The notes beneath the pieces are model-generated. The model saw only the letters and a program-made list of their open reading frames with translations, ran no database searches and was not told where the DNA came from. Shown here piece by piece: positions 1 to 8,569 of a DNA stretch of 64,000 nucleotides. The stretch is from E44-bin32 sp034430595. GTDB lineage: Bacteria > Chloroflexota > Anaerolineae > Anaerolineales > E44-bin32. The first letter of the stretch is position 1. Every line of letters begins with the position of its first letter. The stretch lies in contig DAOUEL010000027.1 of NCBI GenBank assembly GCA_034430595.1, forward strand, positions 76,857 to 140,856. Reading direction: 5' to 3'. A program made the translations under genes and the position numbers.

Positions 1-355
1 CGGTATAGGGGATTCCAAGCAATTCACATAGAGCTGGGGCTTGCGCCTCACGTGAATCGCCCTGAATGCCTTCGGCGATGTTGAAACAGATGTGCGGGCG
101 CAGGTTCGTGAGGCTCTCCGCCAGCGAGTGATCACCGATGCAGACATGCACCCAGTGACCGTCGAGTTCGAGCGCATTGGCGATCGCTTCGACCGTCTCT
201 TTGCGATCGAACTCAGCGCCGGCGTCGGGAGGTTCTTCGAGTTCGTGTTCAAATTCGTCTTTCAGGTTCACAAGCACCGCCACACGCCAGGGCGCATGAC
301 GGTGCCCGGCTGCAGGAGGTTTACGATGTGATACTGTGTTCTCAAAGTAATGCAT
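1..355 (-). CDS. D-alanine--D-alanine ligase-like ATP-grasp protein, 5' part only
   Basis: The gene starts with ATG at 355 on the minus strand and runs off the window at base 1, so only the first 118 residues are visible. A good ribosome binding site (GAGGAG, nine bases upstream) supports the start. The translated segment near the edge, CFNIAEGIQGDSREAQAPAL followed by CELLGIPYT, matches the end of the N-terminal domain of D-Ala-D-Ala ligases, where FNxxEG and LLxxxGIPYTG are typical. The ATP-grasp catalytic part lies outside. It sits 48 bases behind a LysW-like carrier-protein gene on the same strand, so the ligase may act on that carrier or a peptide attached to it rather than on cell-wall D-Ala. 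That role is inference; the family call is firm. Confidence 0.8.
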   Translation of the reverse strand, partial: MHYFENTVSHRKPPAAGHRHAPWRVAVLVNLKDEFEHELEEPPDAGAEFDRKETVEAIANALELDGHWVHVCIGDHSLAESLTNLRPHICFNIAEGIQGDSREAQAPALCELLGIPYT

Positions 356-403
356 GATCTTGGTCTCCTCTTTCTGGAGCTTTCACCCCAGGATTTTTCC
401 TTG

Positions 404-625
404 CTACTGCCGCACCCGGGTGGCATCGAGTGGATGGCTCCCGGGTTCCTCTCCCCAGCGCTGGTTTGGAAGTGGTTCTACGAATGCCCAATCCAGCTCA
501 ACTGGCGAGGTGCTGATAACAACCAGCTGCGCACCACAACGCGCACAGCAAAGTCGTTGATCCATGACGGCCGAAGCGCCGACGGGAATATCCGCGTCGC
601 ATTCGGGACAGGTTCCGATCACCAT
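404..625 (-). CDS. LysW-like zinc-ribbon amino-group carrier protein
   Basis: A 73-residue protein with a zinc ribbon: CPEC at residues 6-9 and CCARC at 26-30, followed by the GAQLVVISTSPVELDWA strand region typical of LysW/ArgW. In lysine or arginine biosynthesis LysW carries the substrate on the gamma-carboxyl of a C-terminal Glu in an EDWGE tail. Here the WGE motif is present (RWGEE) but about 14 more residues follow, so the usual terminal Glu is not the last residue. The start is supported by an AAGGAG site seven bases upstream. It is followed directly by the D-Ala-D-Ala-ligase-like gene and is probably co-transcribed with it. No other lys or arg gene is visible in the window. Confidence 0.75.
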   Translation of the reverse strand: MVIGTCPECDADIPVGASAVMDQRLCCARCGAQLVVISTSPVELDWAFVEPLPNQRWGEEPGSHPLDATRVRQ

Positions 626-813
626 AGATAATCTCCTTCTGGCGTAGGCTATTCAAGACACCCACGGGCACAGATCAAACCAGTGTGTAGGGTAATCCCA
701 GCTGAATCATTTCTCGTGCAGGTAGTGTGGCAAGGATGTATAAAACAAGCCTGCGGACGACTAAATGTGTGCCATCCGGGTTTTGGGGACGTAAGTCCTG
801 TATTTTAACAGGA

Positions 814-1500
814 TCAGGTGTCGTCTGAGTTGAAACGATAGCCGACGCCGGAGAGTGTTTCGAGGAAGATTGGTTTTTCTGGATCGGGTTCAATCTTATG
901 CCGCAGCCGGCTGACAAGCCCACGCACCAGGTCACGGTTGCCCTCCCCGCTGTAGCCCCAAACGCGTTCAACGATCACTTCGCTTGGCAACACCTGACCG
1001 CGATTCGTCATCAGCACATAAAGCAGCCGGAACTCAAGTTGTGTCAACCGCTGCGATGGTTTGCCCTGCACCTCGACCTGGCGGCTGGAAGGATCAAGCG
1101 AGATGAGACCAAGATCCAGGCTGGGCAGTACGAAACCCGGAACTGCATTCGAGCGCCGCAAGATTACCGAGCACTGAGCCGCGACCACCAGCGGAGAGGC
1201 CGGCCGGTTGATAACCACATCGGCACCCATATTTAGAACCTTGCAGGTATCAGCTTCTGACATGGGTTCGGCCATCAACACCAGCGGCACCTGGGTGATC
1301 GCCCGCACCTCGCCGATAACCTGCACCGGATCGGCATCTGCCGCGAGCGCCACCAGCATCACATCAGCTGCGTGGTCCGTCCAATTTGAAAGGACCCTGC
1401 GGTACTCAGCGCTGGCCGCGACCGCCAGCCCTGCCTTGCGCAGAGTGTAAACAAGCAAATCTCGTTCATCCGGGTCGGGCGAAATGACAATCGCCTGCAT
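814..1500 (-). CDS. OmpR/PhoB-type response regulator with degenerate receiver domain
   Basis: A 228-residue protein. Residues 1-115 have the receiver fold, and residues 125-228 are a winged-helix DNA-binding domain with the family hallmarks LTQLEFRLLYVLMTNRGQV and LSGVGYRF. The receiver is unusual. The strand that normally ends in the phosphorylated Asp reads DVMLVALAADAD with no Asp at the expected place, and the conserved Lys-Pro near the end reads INRPASP. It is therefore probably not controlled by ordinary phosphorylation. No kinase gene is adjacent. It lies upstream of the LysW/ligase pair on the same strand, with a 188-base gap, and could control them, but nothing in the sequence shows this. 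Confidence 0.85.
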   Translation of the reverse strand: MQAIVISPDPDERDLLVYTLRKAGLAVAASAEYRRVLSNWTDHAADVMLVALAADADPVQVIGEVRAITQVPLVLMAEPMSEADTCKVLNMGADVVINRPASPLVVAAQCSVILRRSNAVPGFVLPSLDLGLISLDPSSRQVEVQGKPSQRLTQLEFRLLYVLMTNRGQVLPSEVIVERVWGYSGEGNRDLVRGLVSRLRHKIEPDPEKPIFLETLSGVGYRFNSDDT

Positions 1501-1826
1501 TGCACAAAACTCCCTGGCTGCGTCCGGTTGTCAAGCAATACGTCCAGCCTGGTTCGTCACGAAGGCTCAGGAGTAAATTGTACACCGATCACATTTTTCG
1601 GTGTGGAGACTTCGAGCCCTTCCGGGGCTAATTACCAGCCTCGACGCTCGCCAACTGTAGCTTATGATTCGAGGTCCTGCGACCTGCCTCACGCCGCAAT
1701 CCCGAATCCGGCCTGCCCCGCAGGTACGGCTTCCCCTGGCGGGTATTTCCAGACCATAATAACCGGGCGGGGTGCAGCCGGACGAAAAACGTCCGTTATT
1801 TAGCACCTGGCGAAAGGGGAAAACGA
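1501..1826. other. 326-bp intergenic region between divergent genes
   Basis: No convincing gene lies here. It must hold the promoters of the minus-strand response regulator and the plus-strand ABC transporter operon. The only clear structure is a perfect six-base hairpin at 1779-1795 (CGGACG, AAAAA loop, CGTCCG) followed by TTATTT, about 30 bases before the ABC gene. Confidence 0.5.
1779..1795 (+). promoter_or_regulatory. Short perfect hairpin upstream of the ABC transporter operon
   Basis: CGGACG and CGTCCG pair perfectly around an AAAAA loop and are followed by TTATTTAG. It could be an operator, a weak terminator or a leader structure. The sequence shows only the symmetry. Confidence 0.3.
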
Positions 1827-2567
1827 ATGCCCGCGATTCTTGAAACAAGGGACCTGCAGAAGCAATTTGAATCGGGCGAGCTTTCGGTCGAAGCTCTGCG
1901 GGGAATTAGACTGCAAGTTCAAGCAGGCGAGTTCCTTGCCATCATGGGCCCCTCTGGCTCGGGCAAATCGACTCTGCTCCACCTATTGGGGGCTCTCGAT
2001 GTGGCCAGTGAGGGTGAAGTGCTGCTGCACGGAGATCCCCTTACACAGCTCAATGATGACGAGCGGGCTCGAATCCGGCGGCGGCAGATCGGCTTTATCT
2101 TCCAATCCTTCAATCTACTACCAACGCTGACTGCATCCGAGAACGTGGCCCTGCCCCTGCTACTTGATGGTCAAAACCCCAAGGTCGCGCTCGAGCGTGC
2201 GCACACTGCGCTTGCCCTGGTGGATCTTTCCGCGCGCGCCGGCCATCGTCCCGATCAGCTCTCAGGTGGCGAACAGCAGCGGGTGGCCATCGCCCGCGCC
2301 CTTGCCAGCAAGCCGCAAATTGTCCTGGCCGACGAACCGACCGGCAATCTCGATCGTGCGGCCGGGGAGCGTTTGCTTCAAATCCTGCGCCGCGCCTGCG
2401 ACGAAGACCGGCAGACGATCGTTATGGTGACCCATGACCCCTATGCAGCTTCGTGCGCTGACCGGGTTGTCTTCCTGATTGACGGCAAACTGAGCGGCGA
2501 GCTGAGTGGCCCCCAACTATCCCTGGCTGCTATTTCCGAAACCTTAGCCGGGATCGAGGGAGGCTAA
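1827..2567 (+). CDS. ABC transporter ATP-binding protein, LolD/MacB type
   Basis: A 246-residue nucleotide-binding subunit. Walker A GPSGSGKS is at residues 41-48, the signature LSGGEQQRVAIARA near 143, and Walker B IVLADEPTGNLD near 165. The DEPTGNLD form is typical of the LolD/MacB/FtsE group, which works with FtsX-type permeases. The permease gene starts eight bases after the stop, so the two form one operon. Such pairs use ATP to move or extract lipoproteins, peptides or other envelope substrates by mechanotransmission rather than by import. The substrate cannot be told from sequence. Confidence 0.92.
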   Translation: MPAILETRDLQKQFESGELSVEALRGIRLQVQAGEFLAIMGPSGSGKSTLLHLLGALDVASEGEVLLHGDPLTQLNDDERARIRRRQIGFIFQSFNLLPTLTASENVALPLLLDGQNPKVALERAHTALALVDLSARAGHRPDQLSGGEQQRVAIARALASKPQIVLADEPTGNLDRAAGERLLQILRRACDEDRQTIVMVTHDPYAASCADRVVFLIDGKLSGELSGPQLSLAAISETLAGIEGG

Positions 2568-2574
2568 AGCCGGA

Positions 2575-4632
2575 ATGCCCGCGATCCTGCTCCTTGTCCG
2601 GCGCCAGATTCGATCGACGCCAGCCCGCTACCTGTTCTCGGCGCTGGCTCTCGCCAGCGGTGTGATGATGCTGGTCGCCTCCGATATGCTCAGCCGGTCG
2701 ATCACTTCTGAAATCGCACGCACGACCGAGATGGAGGCCGTGACTGCCTTCATGGGCGAACAGATGAATACTGGTCTGACAGCGATCGGGCTGGTCATTA
2801 ACGTCGCAGCAGGCTTTCTGATCTTGAACAGCACGCTGATGTCGGTGCATCAACGCGCCCCGGAGCTCAGCCGCCTGCGTGCGCTGGGAATGGAGCGCAG
2901 GCAGCTCCTCGCCCTGCTTGGGCTGGAAACGGCGGCCACCGGGCTGGTGGGGATTGGGCTCGGTATTCTGGGCGGATTTGGCCTCACGCTGGGCTTGATC
3001 CAGTTGATCGAGGCGACCAGTTCAATGTTCAACGAATTCGGCCGGCTCTTCGCTTCCAGCGCAGCCATTCTCCGGGCAGCAGCCATCGGATTGAGTGTCA
3101 CCGTGATTGCCACCTGGCTCCCGCTCCGGCGCGCCTTAGCCCAACCATCGATCGCGGAATATCGCAAAGCAGAAGAATCTATCGCCCCCGGCACAGACCA
3201 CCGAAAACTGGTGTACGCAGCCTGCGCGCTGTTCCTTCTGGCTGCAGCCCTTATATTTCTTCGGCCGGCAGTTACGTTGGCAGCCCCATGGACAGATCGG
3301 GCGGTCATTCTAAGCATCGCCTTCTTTTTGCTGTGTATGCTCTATGCCTCTCCGGCCGTCGTTGGCTTGTCCGCACGCATCTTGCGCCGCCCCTTCTCTG
3401 CCTGGTTAGGGATAGGAGGGCAGCTGGCAGCTGAGAACCTGGCACGCTCGCGCGGCCGAGTGACCCGAACGGTAGTAACGCTGGCAATCGGCGTGACCAT
3501 GATCGTCGGGGTAAGCGGATTTCTCGTATTCTGGTTCGACGAATTATTCTTCCGGAAAAGCACCCAGAGCCTGATCGACCGGCCGGGTATCGGCGTCTTT
3601 CCGATCAACGTCCAGGGTGGACTGCAGGCATACCGGGAACTGGGGAGCTTCACCATCCCGCACGAAGCACGCCAGGCAATCGCGGCGAGCGTGGATGGCC
3701 GGGCGACGCTGGTCGACACCTATTTCGTCATCATCCCCGAGCTATCGTTCCTCGGCCAGCGCTACTTCTCATTCGTGCTTGATCCGCAGGCTTTGCGGGC
3801 TTCCGGCGAACTGTACTTCTCATTTTCCTCCGGCGATTGGGATTCGGCCATGCCCATTCTAAGCGGGGGCTGTGGACTGCTGTTGACGCCGGCTGTAGCC
3901 GGCAGGAACGGCGTCGGGCTCTATGATACGCTAAAGCTCGACACGCCTGCGGGCCCGCTGGCTTGCACTGTGGCCGGCATCGGACCGACCTTCGTCGGCG
4001 CTTCGATCATCAGCCTGCCGGCGCATGCTGCGCTTGGCCTCGGTGCACCGGTCTCGGTGGCGATCTTCCCCGACGATCCCGATGAGCTGAAGGCCATCAC
4101 AGAGCAGGTGCAGGCCGCGTTAACACCTTATTCCGGCCTGTGGACGGTTGACTTGAATTTTGTGACCGAGACGCAGCGTGAGGGGATGAAATCGGCCCGT
4201 GTCTTGATGAACGGCATGCTGACCCTGGCGATCTTCTCCGCCTCACTCGGCGCAGTGAACACGCTTCAGATAAGCCTGAATGAACGCGCGCGCGAGTTCG
4301 CGCTGCTGCGCGCCATCGGCGCCACCCGAGCTCAGATTCGATCGATGGTCGCAACGGAGGCGGCGTGCTATGGTCTGCTGGGGGGAATCCTGGGCCTGAT
4401 CACGGGCGGTGGACTGGTAGCGTTATACGTGGCAATCTCCGGGGGTAGCGTCTTCGGATTTAAGGATTTCCCTTTGGGCGAAGCCCTCTGGAATACCTTA
4501 CGACCTTCGCTTACGACCGGGTTGCTGGCGCTCGCCCTCGCGCCGGGCATCACCACCCTCGCTTCGCTCCCCATGCTTAACGCGTATATCGGGCGTGATG
4601 GCTTTAATCCCTCCCGGCTCACACCGGAGTGA
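2575..4632 (+). CDS. ABC transporter permease with two FtsX-like domains
   Basis: A 685-residue membrane protein. An N-terminal hydrophobic helix is followed by a first FtsX block with three transmembrane segments (about residues 60-190), further helices at about 215-320, a soluble domain (about 340-530) and a second FtsX block near the C-terminus. The latter contains the ELSRLRALGMER-like motif in the variant REFALLRAIGATRAQIRSMV. It pairs with the ATPase immediately upstream. No adhesion-type periplasmic (MacA-like) gene is adjacent. The length fits the MacB/YknZ-related permeases with duplicated FtsX domains. Confidence 0.88.
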   Translation: MPAILLLVRRQIRSTPARYLFSALALASGVMMLVASDMLSRSITSEIARTTEMEAVTAFMGEQMNTGLTAIGLVINVAAGFLILNSTLMSVHQRAPELSRLRALGMERRQLLALLGLETAATGLVGIGLGILGGFGLTLGLIQLIEATSSMFNEFGRLFASSAAILRAAAIGLSVTVIATWLPLRRALAQPSIAEYRKAEESIAPGTDHRKLVYAACALFLLAAALIFLRPAVTLAAPWTDRAVILSIAFFLLCMLYASPAVVGLSARILRRPFSAWLGIGGQLAAENLARSRGRVTRTVVTLAIGVTMIVGVSGFLVFWFDELFFRKSTQSLIDRPGIGVFPINVQGGLQAYRELGSFTIPHEARQAIAASVDGRATLVDTYFVIIPELSFLGQRYFSFVLDPQALRASGELYFSFSSGDWDSAMPILSGGCGLLLTPAVAGRNGVGLYDTLKLDTPAGPLACTVAGIGPTFVGASIISLPAHAALGLGAPVSVAIFPDDPDELKAITEQVQAALTPYSGLWTVDLNFVTETQREGMKSARVLMNGMLTLAIFSASLGAVNTLQISLNERAREFALLRAIGATRAQIRSMVATEAACYGLLGGILGLITGGGLVALYVAISGGSVFGFKDFPLGEALWNTLRPSLTTGLLALALAPGITTLASLPMLNAYIGRDGFNPSRLTPE

Positions 4633-4700
4633 GGGTGTAAACACAACACAACTCGAGAGGTACAATTTAACCGACAAGGTTTGCATCGCCCGGAGATGGA

Positions 4701-5450
4701 ATGCCCCAGATTCACATCGCGCCGGATTCAGAGCATCTAGCGCAAGAAGCCGCTTCTTTCATCCATCATCGCATCCACGAAAAGCTTGAAAAGGTGCCGC
4801 AGTTCTCACTTGTTCTCGCAGGCGGGAATACGCCTGTCCAAACGTACCAGCGGCTGGCATCCATGCCCACCCAGCTTGATTGGTCGAGAGTCCATTTCTT
4901 CTGGGGTGATGAGCGCTGTGTGCCACACGATCATCCCGACAGCAACTACCGCATGGCGCTTGAGATGCTGCTCTCCCACCTTCCGGTACCTCTTGAGAAT
5001 ATCCACTCGATGAGCTGTAATCCCTCACCGGAAGAGGGCGCACGTTCTTACGAAGATGTGCTGCGCCGGTTCTTCCCCGCTGCAGATGTTCCCCAGTTTG
5101 ACTTGATCCTGCTCGGACTTGGCGGAGACGGACATACCGCCTCGCTTTTTCCAGACACCCGGGCGCTGGATGAACATGAACGCTGGGTTGCCGCCAACTG
5201 GGTGGAGAAACTGGATACCTGGCGGCTAACTCTGACGCTTCCAGCACTCAACGCAGCGGCTGCGGTCGCCTTCCTGGTGCAGGGAAGCGGAAAAGCCTCC
5301 ATCGTGCAGGCTGCCCTAGCTGGCCCACCCGCTCGCTTGCCAGCCCAGCACGTGAGCCCCGAACATGGAGACGTCCACTGGTTTCTTGACCGCGCCGCTG
5401 CCGCTGAACTTCCCCCAGGTTCAGCAGTCACACCGGTTCTTCCCGAATAA
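4701..5450 (+). CDS. pgl: 6-phosphogluconolactonase (DevB type)
   Basis: A 249-residue protein with the SugarP isomerase-like fold of DevB lactonases: SLVLAGGNTPVQTYQRLA near residue 36, VHFFWGDERCVPHDHPDSN near 62 and LGLGGDGHTASLFPDT near 138. It hydrolyses 6-phosphogluconolactone in the oxidative pentose phosphate pathway in the cytoplasm. Its partner, glucose-6-phosphate dehydrogenase, is in the same window at 29380 but is not in the same operon. A CGGAG site lies just before the ATG. Confidence 0.95.
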   Translation: MPQIHIAPDSEHLAQEAASFIHHRIHEKLEKVPQFSLVLAGGNTPVQTYQRLASMPTQLDWSRVHFFWGDERCVPHDHPDSNYRMALEMLLSHLPVPLENIHSMSCNPSPEEGARSYEDVLRRFFPAADVPQFDLILLGLGGDGHTASLFPDTRALDEHERWVAANWVEKLDTWRLTLTLPALNAAAAVAFLVQGSGKASIVQAALAGPPARLPAQHVSPEHGDVHWFLDRAAAAELPPGSAVTPVLPE

Positions 5451-5451
5451 T

Positions 5452-6381
5452 TTATTCGCGAGCGGAACGACTCCACGCGACAGCTCGCGCAATTCCTGCC
5501 TCGGTCCAGCTTTGAAACTCCGGGGCGAACTGCCGCTGGGCGGCCTGCAGATAGGGCGAGATACGCACCCGGAGAAAAGCTCGTGCCCCACCGGAAGCGA
5601 GTTCGTCCAGCGCACGCTGATAGCCGGACAAGATTTGCTCTCCCGCCAGATCCGATCCGGTGCGGCCCAGTGCCCTGAGTGCCCCCTTGCCTTTACCGAG
5701 CCAGGCCTGTGAGGATTGGGCCATATAGCCGGCTAACTGCGGCAGCGGGATCCTGCTCTCGATCGAAGCCTGCAGCATGCGGGACCAGAGCCGATCGAGG
5801 CGGGGCAGCAGGTTGACTGATCCTTCGAAAACGTTCAGGTAGGCTGCCCTTAATTCCGCCGACATTAATTCCAGATCGCTGCGTGAGAGGGGCGGCGTAT
5901 CGATCGTGGTGGCGGTCGCTCGCGAAGCCCGCTGCATTGCGTCGAGCAGATCGACCACGCCGTCAATCGTAAACTCGGGGTCGATGACTCCCTCATGTTT
6001 CAGCTGTTCTTCCAGTCGACGCAGGAAGTGTTTCCCCCCGGCGGCTGCATCGCCGGCGATTGCGAACACCCACAGGGGGGAAAACTGAACCGCCATCAAA
6101 CCCAGGCTCTCAAGCGCCGTTCCGGCCAGCTTGCGGGCTTGATAGTCGTGCGGCAGTGGTGGCAGAGAGACATCAGGAACCAGGGCCGTGATACCGGCCA
6201 CACGCTCGACCACAAAACGCAGCCCATCGCCAATCAAGATCCGGTAGACTGTCGTGCCCTTAATGACCTGAGGGACCAACGTATCGAGCACAAGCAGCGC
6301 TATCCCGCCCCCCACGCTCGCCAGCGCGCGCAGGGTCCGCTCAGGGAGGGAGAGAAAGTACGCGAAGTATTTTGTGCTCAT
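5452..6381 (-). CDS. Conserved hypothetical protein, membrane-associated
   Basis: A protein of about 309 residues if it starts at the ATG at 6381. The frame stays open for another 129 codons upstream, but that part looks non-coding, being rich in Arg, Ser and Pro. Hydrophobic stretches are seen near residues 18-35 (LASVGGGIALLVLDTLVPQV) and 85-110; the rest is charged and helical. It converges with pgl, with the two stops one base apart. I do not recognise the family with confidence. An EcsC-like protein was considered, but no diagnostic motif was found. The start is weakly supported. Confidence 0.55.
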   Translation of the reverse strand: MSTKYFAYFLSLPERTLRALASVGGGIALLVLDTLVPQVIKGTTVYRILIGDGLRFVVERVAGITALVPDVSLPPLPHDYQARKLAGTALESLGLMAVQFSPLWVFAIAGDAAAGGKHFLRRLEEQLKHEGVIDPEFTIDGVVDLLDAMQRASRATATTIDTPPLSRSDLELMSAELRAAYLNVFEGSVNLLPRLDRLWSRMLQASIESRIPLPQLAGYMAQSSQAWLGKGKGALRALGRTGSDLAGEQILSGYQRALDELASGGARAFLRVRISPYLQAAQRQFAPEFQSWTEAGIARAVAWSRSARE

Positions 6382-6729
6382 GGTTCTTCTAACGTTCTCC
6401 GATTCTAGTGCACGATAAGGCTCTCGATCCAGCCCAATCATCGTCCGGCCTCTGGAACTGGACCGGGATTCCTGCCGCTCCCCTCGACCGGAGAAGATAA
6501 AACCCTGGAAGGTTAGAGCCACCTCAGATATTTTCGGATTCCATCGAACGACGGATCCCGAGCTCTTGTATTCCTGCTTTGATCGGACCACCCCATTCCC
6601 TAATACACGACGTAACTGAAGGTATATGGGACTGCAGGGGGATGGAAATCCATTAAGGAAATTGTTAGGATTTTGTAAGGTGGCAGTCAAACGCCTCCTT
6701 TTGTACCTGAACAAAACCGATAACCCGCT
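6382..6729. other. Intergenic region upstream of the riboswitch
   Basis: 348 bases without a convincing gene. It should contain the minus-strand promoter for the 5452-6381 gene and the plus-strand promoter for the riboswitch transcript. I could not pick a clear -35/-10 pair for either. Confidence 0.4.
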
Positions 6730-6826
6730 GCGACGAAAAGGCAAACCCACCGAAAGGTGGCGACGCAAAGCAACAGGGTCTAAAGCTGGGATGACCAGCC
6801 AGGACAGCCTGCTACCGAATCGTCTG
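6730..6826 (+). ncRNA. Class-I cyclic di-GMP riboswitch (GEMM-I) aptamer
   Basis: The core of the GEMM-I consensus is present in order: AGGCAAACC at 6739-6747, a CACC-GAAA-GGTG tetraloop hairpin, GCGACGCAAAGC, a second hairpin with a TCTAAAGC receptor-like segment, and a closing GCTACCG. The outer stem can form between CGACGA (6731-6736) and TCGTC (6820-6824). The bases that contact the ligand in the Vibrio Vc2 aptamer have counterparts in the GGCAAACC, GACGCAAAG and ACCG segments. An intrinsic terminator follows 18 bases later, the usual layout of a transcription-controlling switch. No convincing gene follows on this strand. Confidence 0.9.
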
Positions 6827-6844
6827 GGAAATGATTTAACCGGC

Positions 6845-6894
6845 GACCGTGTAGCCTGCTGCTGTCCTGCAGCAACACGGTCGTTTTTGTTTTC
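6845..6894 (+). terminator. Intrinsic terminator serving as the riboswitch expression platform
   Basis: GACCGTGT (6845-6852) pairs with ACACGGTC (6875-6882). An inner stem GCTGC/GCAGC closes the top, and the hairpin is followed by GTTTTTGTTTT. It lies directly behind the c-di-GMP aptamer, so read-through probably depends on the ligand. Confidence 0.88.
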
Positions 6895-7168
6895 ACATGG
6901 CGGAGGGCCAGGTACAGGAAAACGGCCGGGCGGCAGGCGGAGGTGTCGAATCCGACGGAGTTTGCAGCCTCTGGAGTGGGGTGAGTTTTCAGGCTAGAAT
7001 CACGGAAATGGCAATCGCCTTCGAAGAGCACACAGGGGCAGGGCCTTGTGGAATTCGAAAGCTTGATGATCACCCACACCGGCGTCGCCTCCGTCTGCCG
7101 CGGAATTGCGGAGTGGACAAATCGCACACTGAGGAAGGTCTCACGGAAAACGTTGATCCAATACCATG
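6895..7168. other. Region downstream of the riboswitch with no supported gene
   Basis: A 90-codon plus-strand frame (6897-7169) starts right after the terminator, but it lacks a ribosome binding site and its composition is not protein-like. I therefore treat this as a stretch where the expected target gene is missing, decayed, or non-coding. A transcript reading through would continue antisense into the 3' end of mgtE. Confidence 0.4.
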
Positions 7169-7208
7169 AACATAATCCCGACCGCCTAATGGCGGCCGGT
7201 GTTATGTT
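7169..7208 (-). terminator. Hairpin downstream of mgtE
   Basis: AACATAA (7169-7175) and TTATGTT (7202-7208) enclose an inner CCGCC/GGCGG stem with a TAAT loop. It lies 11 bases past the mgtE stop. There is no strong T-run, so it may be a rho-independent terminator of weak form or an RNA-stabilising hairpin. Confidence 0.55.
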
Positions 7209-7219
7209 ATCCGTCTGGA

Positions 7220-8569
7220 CTACAGCTTGAGGATGGTGCGGGCTACGCTGAAGTAGATAAAAAGTCCGGTCGCATCGACGAGTGTGCTCATCACCGGCCC
7301 CGATACTACCGTTGGGTCGACCCGCAGCCGGGCCGCCAGCAGCGGCAGCACGGCCCCCAGCCCATTCGCCCACAACACGATCACCCCGATCGCCAGCGCG
7401 ACTGTCAGCGCCAGCCCCGGCGATGACCCCCAGAGCAGCGCCCTGCCGTAGGCCATCACACCCATCCCGAAGCCCAGCATCAGCCCGATCCGCAGCTCAT
7501 GCCACCAGGTGCGCAGTGCATCGCTGAGCGCGATATCTCCAACTGCGAGCGCGCGAATCAGCGTGCTCGTCGTCTGCGAGCCAGCGTTGCCGCCCGTCCC
7601 GATCAGCAGCGGGACGAAGAACGCCAGCGCCACAGTCGAGGCCAGTTCATCTTGAAAATGGCGCAGCACCGTTCCGGTCAGGCTCTCGGTCAGGAAGAGC
7701 AGCATCAGCCACCCGATCCGCTTGCGGGTGACGGCGAAGATCCCGGTGCGCAGGTAGGGTTGATCGAGCGGCTGCGCGCCGCCCAGGCGTTGGATGTCCT
7801 CCGTCGCCTCGTCCTCGAGCACATCGATCACATCATCGAACGTAATTACCCCCAGCAGAATATTTTCGCGGTCCACCACCGGAAGATAAAGCAGATCGTA
7901 GCGGGTCATCAGCCGGGCGACCTCCTCCTGGTCCGCACCAGTGCCAACCGAAATCACGTCTGGATTCATGATTTCAGCAATTTGCGCTCTGGGCTCGGCC
8001 ACGATCAGCTGCCGCAGGCTGACTTCGCCCACCAGGTGGCCGTGCATGTCGACCACGAAGAGGTAATAAAGCGTATCATCCTCGGGTTTCCAGGCATGAA
8101 CCGCCTGCAGCGCTTCAGCAGCCGTCATCCGTCGGCGCAGTGCGAGAAACTGGGAGGTCATCAACCCTCCGGCGGTATCCTGCGGGTGCAGCAGCAGCGG
8201 GTGGATCTCCTCCGGGTCCTCCAGGCGTGTGAGCAGGTCCTGCGCGTAGCCTGGTTCGACCACGCCAAGCAGGTCGGCAATCTCGTCTGGCTCCATTGCT
8301 TCAATGATGCGCATTGCGGTGGCTTCGGGTAGTGCCCGCACCAGGCCAGCCGCCTCCTGGTCTTCGAGCTCTTCCAGCAGGTCTGCCGACTGTTCCGGCC
8401 TCATCTGCGGCAGGAGCGCTACCTTGTCATCCTCGGGCAGCGATTCGAAGATTTCCGCCTGGTCCGGTGCGCGCAAGGATTCCAGGGTTTGGACAGCCTG
8501 GTTCAGGTCATTCTTTTCGAGCATGGCGCGCAAATCAGCCAGCACGCGGTCTACGTTGAAGGCATCCAT
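7220..8569 (-). CDS. mgtE: Magnesium transporter MgtE
   Basis: A 449-residue protein with the full MgtE plan: a cytoplasmic MgtE N domain (residues 1-135, LLEELEDQEAAGLVRALP), two CBS domains (about 137-260, ending GVITFDDVIDVLEDEATEDI) and a five-helix membrane domain from about 280. The ion-path motif GTGGNAGSQTSTLIRALA is present. MgtE is a Mg2+-gated channel in the inner membrane whose N and CBS domains close the pore when cytoplasmic Mg2+ is high. A CTGGAGG site precedes the ATG. No M-box riboswitch was found in the leader. Confidence 0.96.
   Translation of the reverse strand: MDAFNVDRVLADLRAMLEKNDLNQAVQTLESLRAPDQAEIFESLPEDDKVALLPQMRPEQSADLLEELEDQEAAGLVRALPEATAMRIIEAMEPDEIADLLGVVEPGYAQDLLTRLEDPEEIHPLLLHPQDTAGGLMTSQFLALRRRMTAAEALQAVHAWKPEDDTLYYLFVVDMHGHLVGEVSLRQLIVAEPRAQIAEIMNPDVISVGTGADQEEVARLMTRYDLLYLPVVDRENILLGVITFDDVIDVLEDEATEDIQRLGGAQPLDQPYLRTGIFAVTRKRIGWLMLLFLTESLTGTVLRHFQDELASTVALAFFVPLLIGTGGNAGSQTTSTLIRALAVGDIALSDALRTWWHELRIGLMLGFGMGVMAYGRALLWGSSPGLALTVALAIGVIVLWANGLGAVLPLLAARLRVDPTVVSGPVMSTLVDATGLFIYFSVARTILKL

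Noticed and set aside
6897..7169. A 90-codon plus-strand frame directly after the riboswitch terminator.
   Set aside because: It has no ribosome binding site, an unlikely composition and no recognisable protein. It is kept only as part of the orphan-riboswitch question.
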